From an uncultured Paracoccaceae bacterium (lineage in GTDB: Bacteria; Pseudomonadota; Alphaproteobacteria; Rhodobacterales; Rhodobacteraceae), in contig CANLYJ010000001.1 of the NCBI GenBank assembly GCA_947495295.1, forward strand, positions 1,054,001-1,118,000: 64,000 nt of DNA, read 5' to 3'. Within the stretch, counting starts at the first letter, position 1. Each line of letters begins with the position of its first letter. This document shows positions 46,247 to 55,726 of the stretch, piece after piece. The translations under genes were made by a program, and so were the position numbers. The notes under the pieces were generated by a model. That model saw nothing but the letters and a program-made list of their open reading frames with translations, had not been told where the DNA came from and did no database searches.

Positions 46247-46824
46247 GCCGGCACTTTTGCCAATCTCAGGAAATTGTCCAGCAGCTTGTGCCCATGTTCT
46301 GAGGCGATGCTTTCAGGGTGAAACTGCACCCCATGAATTGGCAGGGTTTTATGTTGCAGCCCCATGATCGTTCCGTCATCCAATTCTGCTGTGATTTCAA
46401 GGGTTTCGGGCAGCGTGGCTCGATCGACGATCAGCGAATGATATCGGGTGGCGTCAAAGGGGCTCGGCAGATCAGCAAACAGCCCCTTGCCGCCATGCTG
46501 CATCTTGCCCAGCTTGCCATGCACGATGTCCTTGCAGCGAATAACGTTTCCGCCGAAAGCCTCACCAATTGCCTGATGGCCCAGACAGACACCCATCAGG
46601 GGCATACCCGTCTCAGCAGCCGCATGGACGAGTGACAGACAGATACCTGCCTGCGCCGGGTCACATGGTCCTGGTGACAGCATGATCGCATCGGGGCGCA
46701 TCGCCATGGCCTGTTGTACATCCAGCGCATCATTGCGTTTGACGACGACATCCGCCCCCAATTCGCCCAGATAATGCACCAGATTATAGGTGAAACTGTC
46801 ATAGTTATCGATCAACAACAGCAT
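46243..46824 (-). CDS. trpG: anthranilate synthase component II (glutamine amidotransferase)
   Basis: 193 residues. It supplies ammonia from glutamine to TrpE, or to PabB if dual-function. The catalytic cysteine is in [15 protein letters not shown] and the histidine-glutamate pair is in [14 protein letters not shown]; the N-terminal [17 protein letters not shown] is typical. trpE is not upstream here, where a divergent gene begins 140 bp away. Confidence 0.94.
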   Translation of the reverse strand: MLLLIDNYDSFTYNLVHYLGELGADVVVKRNDALDVQQAMAMRPDAIMLSPGPCDPAQAGICLSLVHAAAETGMPLMGVCLGHQAIGEAFGGNVIRCKDIVHGKLGKMQHGGKGLFADLPSPFDATRYHSLIVDRATLPETLEITAELDDGTIMGLQHKTLPIHGVQFHPESIASEHGHKLLDNFLRLAKVPA

Positions 46825-46967
46825 GGAGAAATCCTGCGCAGGTGGAAATAAGGGCTACCGCACAACCTAAGCCTAGCGGTATAAGTCTGCCATACATGGG
46901 CCGGGATGCAGGGCAGCGTCAAGGTCGAAGGATGCGCAAAAGCGCGACAAGTAAGGGTATGGGCAAC

Positions 46968-48734
46968 ATGCGCGGCAGTGTTTCAGGAAGTCTGTGGGCA
47001 TTGGTCCTCGGTAGCGCGGGTCTTGGTGTGGCGTCACAGATCAGTGGCCCGCCTGCGCGGCAGGCCGTAGCTGAGGTTGAGGCCAGCAGCCCGGCCGCGC
47101 CAGTTGAGGCCCTTGTTGCGGAAGATGAGGCCAGCACCGACGCGACCGCAGCGGCAGAAGACACCAGTGCGGATGTGACCGAGCAAGCCGCACAAGCCGC
47201 AGATGTCGAAGATGAGGCGCCGGAAGTGGCGCAGGCTCCGGCACAGGAACCAGAACTGCCAGATCTTGCTGATGAGGCACCGACGGATGTTGTGATTGCA
47301 CCTGATCGCCCTGTCGTCCCGGGCGCAACCGGTGCTGCAACGCCTGTGGTGAATGCAACGGGTGAGCCTGCGCCCGCACTGCCTGAAACAACGCCCAAGC
47401 CAGATGTTGTGGCCGAAACGCCGGTTGTTCCCGCACCCGCAGCTGATACGTCAGAGGCACCTTCTGCGCCAACGCAAGACACGGACGTCGCTGTCGCTGA
47501 AGCCCCCGCCCCGTTGGAAACACCTGCCGATGACGCCGATAGATTGCCAGCACCCACCACACCTGGCTCTGGCCTGACACCGGCTGCGCAAGCTTTGCTG
47601 GATGCGATTGATGAGGAGCCTGCGCAAGTGCGATCGATGGATGATCCTGTCCAATCTGGCGCTGATGATACGCCAATTCTGGAAGACACGGCACCGGTTG
47701 TGCCTGAACTTGCCGATGAACCTGCGCCAGAAGTTGAGATTGCGACCGAAGAACCAACCGCGCCTGCGATTGAATTTGTGACCGAAGACCCGGTTGCGCC
47801 AGCAATTGAAGTTGTGACCGAGGAACCGATCGCACCTGCCGAAACGCCCGCGCCAGTTATCGAGGAGCCAGTGGTCGCCGAGGTGCCCGAGCCTGCACCG
47901 TTGGAAGAAGACGCACCGTCCGATGCTGTTGCCGAAAGCAGCAGCCTGCCCGCCACAACAACCGGTGTACGGGTGAACAGGCCAGGGGCTGAGCCAGCCG
48001 ATCAGCCGGGGCAGGAGGCTGAGCTGGTCGAAGGTGAGCAGGCGACAGAGGCCCTACCTGCGATCACCCGATTTGCGGCGGAGTTCGAGAATCCCCGGAA
48101 GCTGCCAATGCTGTCATTTGCTTTGGTTGATGACGGGTCGATAGCTGACCTTGCTGGCGAAGTGGCTAAACTGGACATGCCAGTGACCGTGATTTTGGAC
48201 CCGCTGGGCGCGGACGCACCTGCGCGGATGGCGGCACTGCGCGCAGCGGGCGTTGAAGTTGGGTTTCAGGCGTCATTGCCCGACGGTGCCACGCCAGCGG
48301 ATGTTGAAATTGCAATGGAGGCCGCGTTCGGCAGCTTGCCCGAAGCGGTCACGCTGTTTTCGGACGGGCAGGATGGTGTTCAGCAAAGCCGTGCCGTGAC
48401 CGGGCAGGTGCTTGCCGTACTTGCCGCGGAAGGGCGCGGGCTTGTCATAGCGCAAAGAGGTCTTGGCAATGCCGTTCGCAACGCCACGCAAGCCGGTGTG
48501 CCGACAGCGCAGGTCGCGCGTGATATCGACACGGCCGGACAAAGCGAGGCTGCGATCGGGCGGTCCTTGGATCAGGCGGCGTTCCGCGCCCGACAGACCG
48601 GGGCGTCGGTACTGACCGGGACGCTGAACAGTTTCAATCTGGCCGCACTGGCCGCCTGGGCATCCGGTGTCGATCAGGATCAGTTATTGCTCGCCCCGGT
48701 CACCGGGGTTCTGCGTGACCCCCCCTCGAACTAG
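46968..48734 (+). CDS. divergent polysaccharide deacetylase family protein with long acidic linker
   Basis: About 588 residues. An N-terminal membrane anchor or signal (SLWALVLGSAGLGVASQ) is followed by roughly 330 residues of low-complexity Pro/Ala/Glu/Val sequence with loose repeats such as APAIEFVTEDPVAPAIEVV, then a C-terminal divergent polysaccharide deacetylase domain (LPMLSFALVDDGSIADL, MPVTVILDPLG). Such domains are often inactive-looking and may bind glycan. The start is uncertain; ATGs at 46896, 46932 and 46959 are also in frame. Likely periplasmic and wall-spanning. Confidence 0.75.
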   Translation: MRGSVSGSLWALVLGSAGLGVASQISGPPARQAVAEVEASSPAAPVEALVAEDEASTDATAAAEDTSADVTEQAAQAADVEDEAPEVAQAPAQEPELPDLADEAPTDVVIAPDRPVVPGATGAATPVVNATGEPAPALPETTPKPDVVAETPVVPAPAADTSEAPSAPTQDTDVAVAEAPAPLETPADDADRLPAPTTPGSGLTPAAQALLDAIDEEPAQVRSMDDPVQSGADDTPILEDTAPVVPELADEPAPEVEIATEEPTAPAIEFVTEDPVAPAIEVVTEEPIAPAETPAPVIEEPVVAEVPEPAPLEEDAPSDAVAESSSLPATTTGVRVNRPGAEPADQPGQEAELVEGEQATEALPAITRFAAEFENPRKLPMLSFALVDDGSIADLAGEVAKLDMPVTVILDPLGADAPARMAALRAAGVEVGFQASLPDGATPADVEIAMEAAFGSLPEAVTLFSDGQDGVQQSRAVTGQVLAVLAAEGRGLVIAQRGLGNAVRNATQAGVPTAQVARDIDTAGQSEAAIGRSLDQAAFRARQTGASVLTGTLNSFNLAALAAWASGVDQDQLLLAPVTGVLRDPPSN

Positions 48735-48747
48735 GGTCATAACCCTA
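48732..48747. terminator. weak hairpin between convergent genes
   Basis: TAGGGT-CATA-ACCCTA forms a six-base stem right after the deacetylase stop and 23 bp before the PhzF stop. It lacks a T-run on either strand, so termination is uncertain. Confidence 0.3.
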
Positions 48748-48769
48748 AGATGATGCATTGGGTCATTTG

Positions 48770-49636
48770 TTATGCAGCGTTGACTGGCAAAGTCAGTCGC
48801 CCGGTCATTGTCTGAACTGCTTTCCCGCTGATGGTGACGCTGACCGGTTGTCCCATGACCGTCTTGACGCCGATGTTTGAGGGGCGTCCCATGTCGATCC
48901 CTTGCAGGATAGTCAGGTTGAGGTCTGACCTACCGATTTCGGTGAGAAGTGCGCCAAGGGTGGCGGCCGCGCTGCCGGTTGCGGGGTCTTCGGGAATGTT
49001 GTCGAGCGGGGCGAACATGCGGGCATGGATCGTGTCGCCGTCCTGCACGTAGGCGTAGATCGCAAAGTCCAGTCCAGCAGGGTGCAAGCTCGCCCCTTTA
49101 CGCATGGCGTCAATGGCAGGTTTCGCGGCGGATAGTGCGGATTGATCCGTCAGCTCCACAATCACAAAGGGCAGGCCAAGTGATGCCTGAATGACCGGGT
49201 GCCTGTCGGCCCGGATATTGGCCTGTGGCAGGGTCAGGCATTTGGCCACCAGCTTGATATCGGGCGTGGCGATCCGCTGCAGCTTTGCCCGTGTCGTGAA
49301 GGCGGCCATGGCCCCGTCAAAGTTGCAGGGGATCGGCCCAATCCCCAATTCAAGCGTCATTGGCCCTTCATGCCCCAGATCACGCAGGGCGATGGCCGTG
49401 CCGATGGTGGGATGCCCCGCAAACGGGATTTCCATTGTCGGCGTAAATATTCGCACCTTGGCGGTATGCGCAGGGTCCACCGGCGGGTAGACGAATGTGG
49501 TTTCTGAAAAATTGAACTCGCGCGCGATGCGCTGCAAATCATCCTCGGGCAGGGCAGTCGCATCGGGGATCACGGCCAGTTGGTTGCCGCCAAAGGCGCT
49601 GTCGGTGAAGACGTCATAGACAAGAAAATCGGTCAT
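48770..49636 (-). CDS. PhzF-family isomerase-like protein
   Basis: 288 residues of the PhzF/diaminopimelate-epimerase-fold family: YDVFTDSAFGGNQLAVI at the N-terminus, the conserved glutamate in REFNFSETTFVYP, and GRPSNIGV near the end. The genes for phenazine synthesis are absent, so the substrate is unknown. Its start overlaps the antiporter stop (ATGA). The longer open frame reads into that gene and is unlikely. Confidence 0.88.
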   Translation of the reverse strand: MTDFLVYDVFTDSAFGGNQLAVIPDATALPEDDLQRIAREFNFSETTFVYPPVDPAHTAKVRIFTPTMEIPFAGHPTIGTAIALRDLGHEGPMTLELGIGPIPCNFDGAMAAFTTRAKLQRIATPDIKLVAKCLTLPQANIRADRHPVIQASLGLPFVIVELTDQSALSAAKPAIDAMRKGASLHPAGLDFAIYAYVQDGDTIHARMFAPLDNIPEDPATGSAAATLGALLTEIGRSDLNLTILQGIDMGRPSNIGVKTVMGQPVSVTISGKAVQTMTGRLTLPVNAA

Positions 49637-50883
49637 TGTGGTAGCTCCGGTGTGCGGCCCATCCGTTCGGCAACTTTGGTCACTGTCAGCCCTTGGACGA
49701 TGATCGAGAAGATGACGACAACATAGGTGGCCGTCAGGATCAGCGGTTTCCATTCGTCATCGGGCAAAGACAGGGCAAGCGCCACCGATATCCCGCCTTT
49801 CAGCCCGCCCCATGTCATGATTGGGATCACACCGTTAGAGAACTCCCGGAACGGTTTTAACATCATGATCGGGACAGAGACGGCTGCAAGGCGTGCCACC
49901 AAGGCCAATGCAATGGCGGCGACACCGGCCATCAAGGCGTCCATGTTGAAGGCGATGGCGAAGACCTCTACCCCGATGAGCAGGAACAGGACCGCATTGA
50001 GGATTTCATCGATCAGTTTCCAGAATGCATCGACGTAACGTGCAGTTTCTTCGGACATGCCGTGTTTTGCGCCGATGTCGCCAATCAGTAGTCCCGCACA
50101 AACCGCCATGATTGGCGCAGACACATGCAGATATACCGCCAGTTCGTAGCCTCCGAATGCAAGGCCAAGTGTGATCAGAACTTCGAGTGAATAGTCATCA
50201 ATCCGCCGCATGACCCGGAAGGTGAGCCAGCCCAGAACGATACCAAGGACGGCCCCGCCCAATGCCTCTTGCACAAAGAGTTGCACCGCACCCGATAGCC
50301 CGCTGCCATGATCATCGCCATGCGGGAAGGCCAAGCCGACAAGCACCAGAAAGACCACATAGGCGACCCCGTCATTGAACAGGCTTTCGCCTGCAATCTT
50401 GGTTTCCAGCGATTTTTGTAGGTCCGCCTCGCGCAGGACCCCCAGTACCGCAACCGGGTCGGTGGGCGAAATCAGCGCCCCAAAGACCAGCGCGATCATG
50501 ATGGGCATCCCCGTCAGCCATGAAAACCCGTAGCCCACGATGACAGTCGACAGCCCGATCCCGATTGTGGCCATCAGCATGACCACAACCCATTCGCGTT
50601 TCAGGTCCTGCAATTTGACGTGCAATGCACCCGCGAAAAGCAGCAGACCCAGCATCCCCTCAAGCAATGCGTCAGAGAATTCGATTTCCAGCACCGTTTC
50701 GCGCACTGCCGCCGCCACCCCAAGCCCGGGTGCGACCAAATCCAGCAGCATGATCCCGAATGATGCCAGCAGGGCGACCACAAGGATCCCGATGGCGGAT
50801 GGCAGCCGCAGAAACAGGTAGTTGATTGACCCAAACGCGCCTGCAAGCACGATCAGAAGCGAGGTGATTTGCAGGATTGTCAT
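49633..50883 (-). CDS. CPA1-family cation:proton antiporter
   Basis: 416 residues with about 12 transmembrane helices. The ion-path motifs SPTDPVAVLG and ESLFNDGVAYVVF are those of the NhaP/CPA1 group of sodium or potassium/proton antiporters. It has no long cytoplasmic tail. It overlaps the PhzF gene by four bases. Ion preference cannot be read. Confidence 0.9.
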   Translation of the reverse strand: MTILQITSLLIVLAGAFGSINYLFLRLPSAIGILVVALLASFGIMLLDLVAPGLGVAAAVRETVLEIEFSDALLEGMLGLLLFAGALHVKLQDLKREWVVVMLMATIGIGLSTVIVGYGFSWLTGMPIMIALVFGALISPTDPVAVLGVLREADLQKSLETKIAGESLFNDGVAYVVFLVLVGLAFPHGDDHGSGLSGAVQLFVQEALGGAVLGIVLGWLTFRVMRRIDDYSLEVLITLGLAFGGYELAVYLHVSAPIMAVCAGLLIGDIGAKHGMSEETARYVDAFWKLIDEILNAVLFLLIGVEVFAIAFNMDALMAGVAAIALALVARLAAVSVPIMMLKPFREFSNGVIPIMTWGGLKGGISVALALSLPDDEWKPLILTATYVVVIFSIIVQGLTVTKVAERMGRTPELPQ

Positions 50884-50935
50884 GGATGCCCCCGGGACGC
50901 TGAATTACCCAAGGGCTAGCATGGGGTCACGCCAT

Positions 50936-51733
50936 TTAGAACCCCGGCAGCCGCAGCCATGTGCCGCCAAGCGCACGGATATCTGCGCCGCTTCCGATTT
51001 TGAACCGGGCAAGCCCTGCTGCATTTTCGGTATCGACTGTGCCAAGGTCGAGCCGCGTGCATCCTTGATCAGCGAAATGATCAGCGGCCTGCATCAGGAT
51101 TGCATGATGGGCGTTGCTGGCCCGCCCTTGATCGCTGGTCCATCCCAGATGATAGGTGGCGACGGCCCCATGTCGCAAAAACAGCATCGCGGCGACCATA
51201 TCGTGTTTCCGTTTGGCCCCGAAGACGATCACATCCTGTGGTTTGATCACGGCGTAGGCCTGCACGATACTGTGCGGCAAGGCCCGGAACCCTTTGCTGC
51301 GCTGCTGTGTCTGGTCGGCCTGCAAGAGCCATCCATGCAGCGCATTATCAAAGGTCGTGTGTTGCAGGTTTAGCCGCGATTTTTGGGCCTTGCGCCAGGC
51401 ATTGCGCCATTTGCCATGGGTTGCGTTCAGCCGTGTTTGCGGGCTGCTGCGCAAATCCAGTTCCGCCACGTGGGCCGGTGTCATGACCTGCCGAAACCCG
51501 GCCTGCTGATGGATATCGCTGGCCGTTTCAGCGTTCAGCAACCGGATCGGGCTGTCGCGCAGGGTTTGCGCATCTTCGCGTTGCCATATTGGCCCGCGCG
51601 GTGCAAAGCCGATTCCGAACCGTTTGATGATTTGCGTAGGTGCCGCGCCGGGAATATCGACCCGCTTTACCGGTGTTCCGACCAACCCCAATGCCGTGCC
51701 GAAGCTGGGATGTTGTTGCAAGGGCAATTCCAT
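50936..51733 (-). CDS. FemAB/CelD-like GNAT acyltransferase
   Basis: 265 residues. The C-terminal half has the double-GNAT look of FemAB/BioF2-like proteins: MLFLRHGAVATYHLGWTSDQ, ASNAHHAILMQAADHFADQG. The N-terminus MELPLQQHPSFGTAL is also typical. Members transfer aminoacyl or acyl groups to wall or surface polymers. Substrate unknown. It is divergent from a small gene. Confidence 0.7.
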   Translation of the reverse strand: MELPLQQHPSFGTALGLVGTPVKRVDIPGAAPTQIIKRFGIGFAPRGPIWQREDAQTLRDSPIRLLNAETASDIHQQAGFRQVMTPAHVAELDLRSSPQTRLNATHGKWRNAWRKAQKSRLNLQHTTFDNALHGWLLQADQTQQRSKGFRALPHSIVQAYAVIKPQDVIVFGAKRKHDMVAAMLFLRHGAVATYHLGWTSDQGRASNAHHAILMQAADHFADQGCTRLDLGTVDTENAAGLARFKIGSGADIRALGGTWLRLPGF

Positions 51734-51779
51734 GGCCGCAATTAAGCCATTTGAAACCTAAAACGTGGTTAATCGAGGC

Positions 51780-51923
51780 ATGAAGAATCAAAATATAAAA
51801 TCTGTGGCCGGGGTCGTGGCCCCGTCACCCCGCCCAACGCCGCTTGGGGCCGCCATTGTCGCCACGGCGATCACCTTTCCGATTGGGGTAACGCTACTTT
51901 TGATGGATCTGCTGCTGTTTTAG
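51780..51923 (+). CDS. small predicted membrane protein
   Basis: 47 residues, with one hydrophobic helix at the C-terminal half (AIVATAITFPIGVTLLLMDL) and a proline-rich N-terminus. GAGG stands very close to the ATG. It fills the gap between two acyltransferase genes and overlaps the convergent one by four bases. No family recognised; it could be spurious. Confidence 0.4.
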   Translation: MKNQNIKSVAGVVAPSPRPTPLGAAIVATAITFPIGVTLLLMDLLLF

Positions 51924-52357
51924 GGCTGTTGTTTGGTGACATGCATCGACATGCCGGCCCCGACTGTCGACGTAGGCCGTGATGTGAAGCCGATCTGCTC
52001 ATAGAAGGCTTCTTTGCCATGCACGGCGAGCAGACCGATTGTACCTTCTGACGGGATCATCTGTTTGCTTTCCATCACAAGCCGTTCGACGATTTGCCGT
52101 CCGATCCCCCGCCCTTGATAGGACGGGTGAACGATGATGTCCTGCAGATAGAAATAGATCACACCGTCGCCAACAACACGGCCACATCCGATCAAAATGT
52201 CGCCGTCGTAACAGGTGATGTTGATCAGACCGCCCGCGATCGCCCGGCGTGCCACATCCACTGGCAGTAGGCCCCAGCCGCAATCGGCCCTGAGCTGGGC
52301 AAATGCCGCAGGGGCGGGCGGCGTCCTGGTGAATGTCAGCGACCCGGTTGTGACCAT
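51920..52357 (-). CDS. GNAT N-acetyltransferase
   Basis: 145 residues. The acetyl-CoA-binding motif is HPSYQGRGIGRQIVERL and the YEQIGF segment typical of GNAT ends appears as AFYEQIGFTSRP. It starts three bases after the tyrS stop, so it is cotranscribed with tyrS. Substrate unknown. Confidence 0.85.
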   Translation of the reverse strand: MVTTGSLTFTRTPPAPAAFAQLRADCGWGLLPVDVARRAIAGGLINITCYDGDILIGCGRVVGDGVIYFYLQDIIVHPSYQGRGIGRQIVERLVMESKQMIPSEGTIGLLAVHGKEAFYEQIGFTSRPTSTVGAGMSMHVTKQQP

Positions 52358-52360
52358 TGG

Positions 52361-53611
52361 CTATCCAAGTTGCACCAGCGCGTGCCGTTTCTTGCCTGCG
52401 CTGAGCTTGAGTGGTTGGGCCAGTGCTGCCGCGTCGATCATCATGCCAGTGTCAGTCAGGGGCGCGTCGTTCAGTTTTGCCCCGTTTTCGGCGATCAGGC
52501 GCTTGGCCTCTTTGCCGGATTTGGCAAGACCGGATTTGACGATCAGTTGCACGATGGACATGCCATCGCCCAGATCATCGGTCGTGAGAGTCAGGGTTGG
52601 GAGGTCATCACCAACGCCGCCCTTTTCAAATACTTCGCGCGCTGTCGCTTCGGCGGCGGCGGCGGCCGCGGCCCCGTGCAGCAGGGTCGTTACCTCATTA
52701 GCGAGGATGATCTTGGCCTCATTAATCTCGGACCCTTGCAGCGCACCAAGGCGGTTGCATTCGTCAACGGGTAATTCGGTGAAGATCTTGAGGAACTTGC
52801 CAGTATCTGCATCCGTCGTGTTGCGCCAGAACTGCCAGAATTCATAAGGCGACAGCATCTCGCTATTCAGCCAGACCGCACCACCTTGCGACTTGCCCAT
52901 TTTGCGGCCGTCGCTGGTGGTCAGCAGGGGGGTGGTCAACCCGTAGATTTCCTGTTCGGCGACACGTCGCGTGAGGTCGATGCCGTTCACGATGTTGCCC
53001 CATTGGTCGCTGCCGCCCATTTGCAGCAGGCAACCGTAGCGCCGGTTCAGTTCAAGAAAGTCATAGGCCTGTAGGATCATGTAGTTAAATTCGAGAAAGG
53101 ACAGGGATTGTTCCCGGTCGATCCGCGATTTGACACTTTCGAATGACAGCATCCGGTTGACCGAGAAATGCCGCCCGATATCGCGCAGGAAGGAAAGGTA
53201 GTTCAGGTCATCCAGCCATTCGGCATTGTTGAGCATGATCGCATCATTCGCGCGGTTACCGTAGTTGAGGTATTTTGCAAAAACCTGCTTCATTCCGGCG
53301 ATATTGGCGTCGATGGCGGTATCATCCAGCAGAGGCCGTTCCTCGGACCGGAATGATGGATCACCCACCTTTGTCGTGCCGCCACCCATTAGGGTGATCG
53401 GCTTGTGTCCGGTTTTCTGCAGCCAGCGCAGCACCATGATGTTCATTAGATGGCCGACATGCAGCGATTTCGCTGTGGCGTCATAGCCGATATATGCGGG
53501 GACGATCCCGTTGCTCAGCGCCTCATCAAGGCCCTGATAATCCGTGCAATCGGCCAGAAAGCCGCGTTCCATCATAATAGCGATGAAGTCGGATTTGGGA
53601 TGGTAGGTCAT
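52361..53611 (-). CDS. tyrS: tyrosine--tRNA ligase
   Basis: 416 residues. HIGH-type motif is [22 protein letters not shown]-type is [10 protein letters not shown], and the C-terminal S4-like RNA-binding segment includes [20 protein letters not shown]. The open frame extends far upstream but homologues begin at MTYHPKSDF (53611). It is divergent from anmK with a 63-bp gap. Confidence 0.94.
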   Translation of the reverse strand: MTYHPKSDFIAIMMERGFLADCTDYQGLDEALSNGIVPAYIGYDATAKSLHVGHLMNIMVLRWLQKTGHKPITLMGGGTTKVGDPSFRSEERPLLDDTAIDANIAGMKQVFAKYLNYGNRANDAIMLNNAEWLDDLNYLSFLRDIGRHFSVNRMLSFESVKSRIDREQSLSFLEFNYMILQAYDFLELNRRYGCLLQMGGSDQWGNIVNGIDLTRRVAEQEIYGLTTPLLTTSDGRKMGKSQGGAVWLNSEMLSPYEFWQFWRNTTDADTGKFLKIFTELPVDECNRLGALQGSEINEAKIILANEVTTLLHGAAAAAAAEATAREVFEKGGVGDDLPTLTLTTDDLGDGMSIVQLIVKSGLAKSGKEAKRLIAENGAKLNDAPLTDTGMMIDAAALAQPLKLSAGKKRHALVQLG

Positions 53612-53674
53612 TTGATTGTTCCCATGGTTTGCGTCATGCAGTCTATAGATGGGTCGATTGCCAAGGGAAAGTGG

Positions 53675-54769
53675 ATGTTGAAAGCCGGTGTTGTGACTGC
53701 ATTGGGGACGATGTCCGGTACGTCGCTGGATGGCGTTGATGCGGCCATTTTGCAAACGGATGGTCACCATATCCATGGGTTTGGCCCGGTGGCCTATCGT
53801 GCGTATTCCGCTGAGGAACAAACCATACTGCGCGCCCATCTTGGCCGTTGGCAGTCTGACGATGTCGCGGCCGCCGCGCGTGTGGTTGAGGATGCCCATA
53901 TTGCAGTGATGCGTGGGTTCGGGGAGCAGGTCGAGATCGCGGGGTTTCATGGTCAGACATTGGCGCATGATCCCGAACGGCGCCGTACCCATCAAACAGG
54001 TGACGGCTCGCGATTGGCCACAGCACTGGGGGTGCCTGTTGTCTGGGATTTTCGAAGTCTGGATGTGCAGCAAGGCGGGCAGGGCGCGCCATTGGCCCCG
54101 TTTTATCATTTCGCCTTGGCTAAATGGATCGGGGCGGATCGGCCGGTCGCCTTTTTGAACATGGGCGGCGTGGGCAACCTGACCTGGGTTGATCCGAGGT
54201 TTGATGTACCAGAGGCGGATGGCGCATTGATCGCCTTTGACACGGGGCCAGCGAATGCCCCGATTAATGACCTTATACAAAGCCGGACGGGTGCGCCTTT
54301 TGACGTGGGCGGCGTGTTGGCGGCGCGTGGTCAGGCGCATGAAGACATCTTAGCTGAATTTGCGACAAACCCCTATTTTGACCGTGCCCCGCCAAAATCA
54401 TTGGACCGCGATGCGTTTGCGGCGCTGGTTACAGCGGTTGCCACGCTTGATGATGCGGATGCAGCGGCGACCCTGACACGTGCGGCGGTCGCAGCGGTGG
54501 CCCGTGCGATGCAGCATTGTCCGACTGCGCCTGCAACAATCTATGTCACCGGCGGTGGACGCCATAACGCTGCGATGATGGCGGGTTTGGTTGACGCGCT
54601 GAATTGTTCGGTTTTCCCGGTTGAAAAGGCGGGTCTGGATGGCGATATGCTTGAGGCGCAAGCTTTTGCGTATCTTGCAGTGCGAGTCGCGCATAGGTTG
54701 CCGACTAGCGCGCGGGGCACAACGGGAATCGCGGCCCCTGTGGGCGGCGGCACCGTCTCAAAACCTTAA
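53675..54769 (+). CDS. anmK: anhydro-N-acetylmuramic acid kinase
   Basis: 364 residues. It phosphorylates and opens 1,6-anhydroMurNAc during peptidoglycan recycling. The N-terminal ATP-binding loop [14 protein letters not shown] and the [14 protein letters not shown] motif are present. I start at [10 protein letters not shown] (53675) with AGGGAAAGTGG before it. It lies back to back with tyrS. Confidence 0.94.
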   Translation: MLKAGVVTALGTMSGTSLDGVDAAILQTDGHHIHGFGPVAYRAYSAEEQTILRAHLGRWQSDDVAAAARVVEDAHIAVMRGFGEQVEIAGFHGQTLAHDPERRRTHQTGDGSRLATALGVPVVWDFRSLDVQQGGQGAPLAPFYHFALAKWIGADRPVAFLNMGGVGNLTWVDPRFDVPEADGALIAFDTGPANAPINDLIQSRTGAPFDVGGVLAARGQAHEDILAEFATNPYFDRAPPKSLDRDAFAALVTAVATLDDADAAATLTRAAVAAVARAMQHCPTAPATIYVTGGGRHNAAMMAGLVDALNCSVFPVEKAGLDGDMLEAQAFAYLAVRVAHRLPTSARGTTGIAAPVGGGTVSKP

Positions 54770-54995
54770 CGCCGTCGCCACAGAAATGCCTGATTTTTGG
54801 GCAAAATCGCGCCGATGGTCACCCAATTCACGAAGTATAACCGAATTGTTTCATGATTAGGCGGTCGATGGCCTATTTTTTGCCATAATGATTACTGGAA
54901 TCTGCCCAAGGCAATCACACAATTGTGAGGGGTATTTAACTTTCGTCTGGAGGTGCCAAGTAAGCACCACGGTAACCCGATTAACGGAGAAAAAA

Positions 54996-55625
54996 ATGAA
55001 ACCGACATTGAAAACCACTCGTGTGAGTTTGTTCGCCCTTCCTTTGGCCATCTTTGGTGGCGTGGCAACTGCGGGTGGTCTGGCCGAGCCAGTCGCGGCT
55101 CCGGCACCAGCCCCTATTCTGGCGCCTGCGCCCGTTCCAGTTGGCAGTGACTGGACAGGCTTTTACGCTGGTGGCCAGCTTGGCTATGGCCAGGTAGAGG
55201 CTGACGAATTGGACGGCGACACAGATGGTGCCACTTATGGTGTCCATGCTGGTTATCTTTATGACTTGGGTAGCGTTGTGTTGGGTGGTGAACTCGACCT
55301 CGACGGTACGAACATCGAGAACGACACAGATGGTGTTGCTGAGTTGGACACTGTGACCCGCGCAAAAGTGCGTCTTGGTTATGATGCTGGCGACTGGCTG
55401 CCATATGTGACTGCTGGTATCGCACAAGCCCGTGTGTCATCCGACGTCGACGCGATCGACGGTGACGACACAGGCGGCTTTGGTGGTTTGGGCGTGGAAT
55501 ACCGCCTGAGCGACAGCCTGCGTATCGGTGGTGAAGTTCTGCGTCACCAGTTTGACGACTTCAACGATAGCGGCATCGATCTGGAAGCTACGACTGCTTC
55601 GGCACGGGTTTCTTTCCAGTTCTAA
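54996..55625 (+). CDS. outer-membrane beta-barrel protein (Omp25/OmpW-like group)
   Basis: 209 residues. A signal peptide (about 22 residues) is followed by a short Pro/Ala-rich linker, then a barrel beginning DWTGFYAGGQLGYGQVEAD, and the sequence ends in the C-terminal phenylalanine RVSFQF, the outer-membrane sorting signal. It belongs to the OMP_b-brl opacity-porin-like group. ACGGAGA precedes the ATG. It is monocistronic with a strong terminator. The 226 bp before it is AT-rich with no other gene. Confidence 0.88.
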   Translation: MKPTLKTTRVSLFALPLAIFGGVATAGGLAEPVAAPAPAPILAPAPVPVGSDWTGFYAGGQLGYGQVEADELDGDTDGATYGVHAGYLYDLGSVVLGGELDLDGTNIENDTDGVAELDTVTRAKVRLGYDAGDWLPYVTAGIAQARVSSDVDAIDGDDTGGFGGLGVEYRLSDSLRIGGEVLRHQFDDFNDSGIDLEATTASARVSFQF

Positions 55626-55693
55626 GCAGATGACTGATGTCCGGTGGCCCGCGTCCCCTGTCCCATCTGATGGGCCAACCGGAACAGCCAGAA

Positions 55694-55726
55694 GAGCCCG
55701 CAGCGTAATGCTGCGGGCTCTTTATT
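55694..55726 (+). terminator. rho-independent terminator of the barrel gene
   Basis: GAGCCCGCAGC and GCTGCGGGCTC form an 11-base-pair perfect stem with a GTAAT loop, followed by TTTATT. It lies 69 bp past the stop and next to the convergent PEP mutase-like gene. Confidence 0.88.

Noticed and set aside
46919-47956. Long minus-strand frame of 345 codons rich in Ser, Thr, Gly and Ala
   Set aside because: It is the antisense of the Pro/Ala/Glu linker in the deacetylase gene; low-complexity GC-rich repeats keep several frames open. No start signal or family resemblance.
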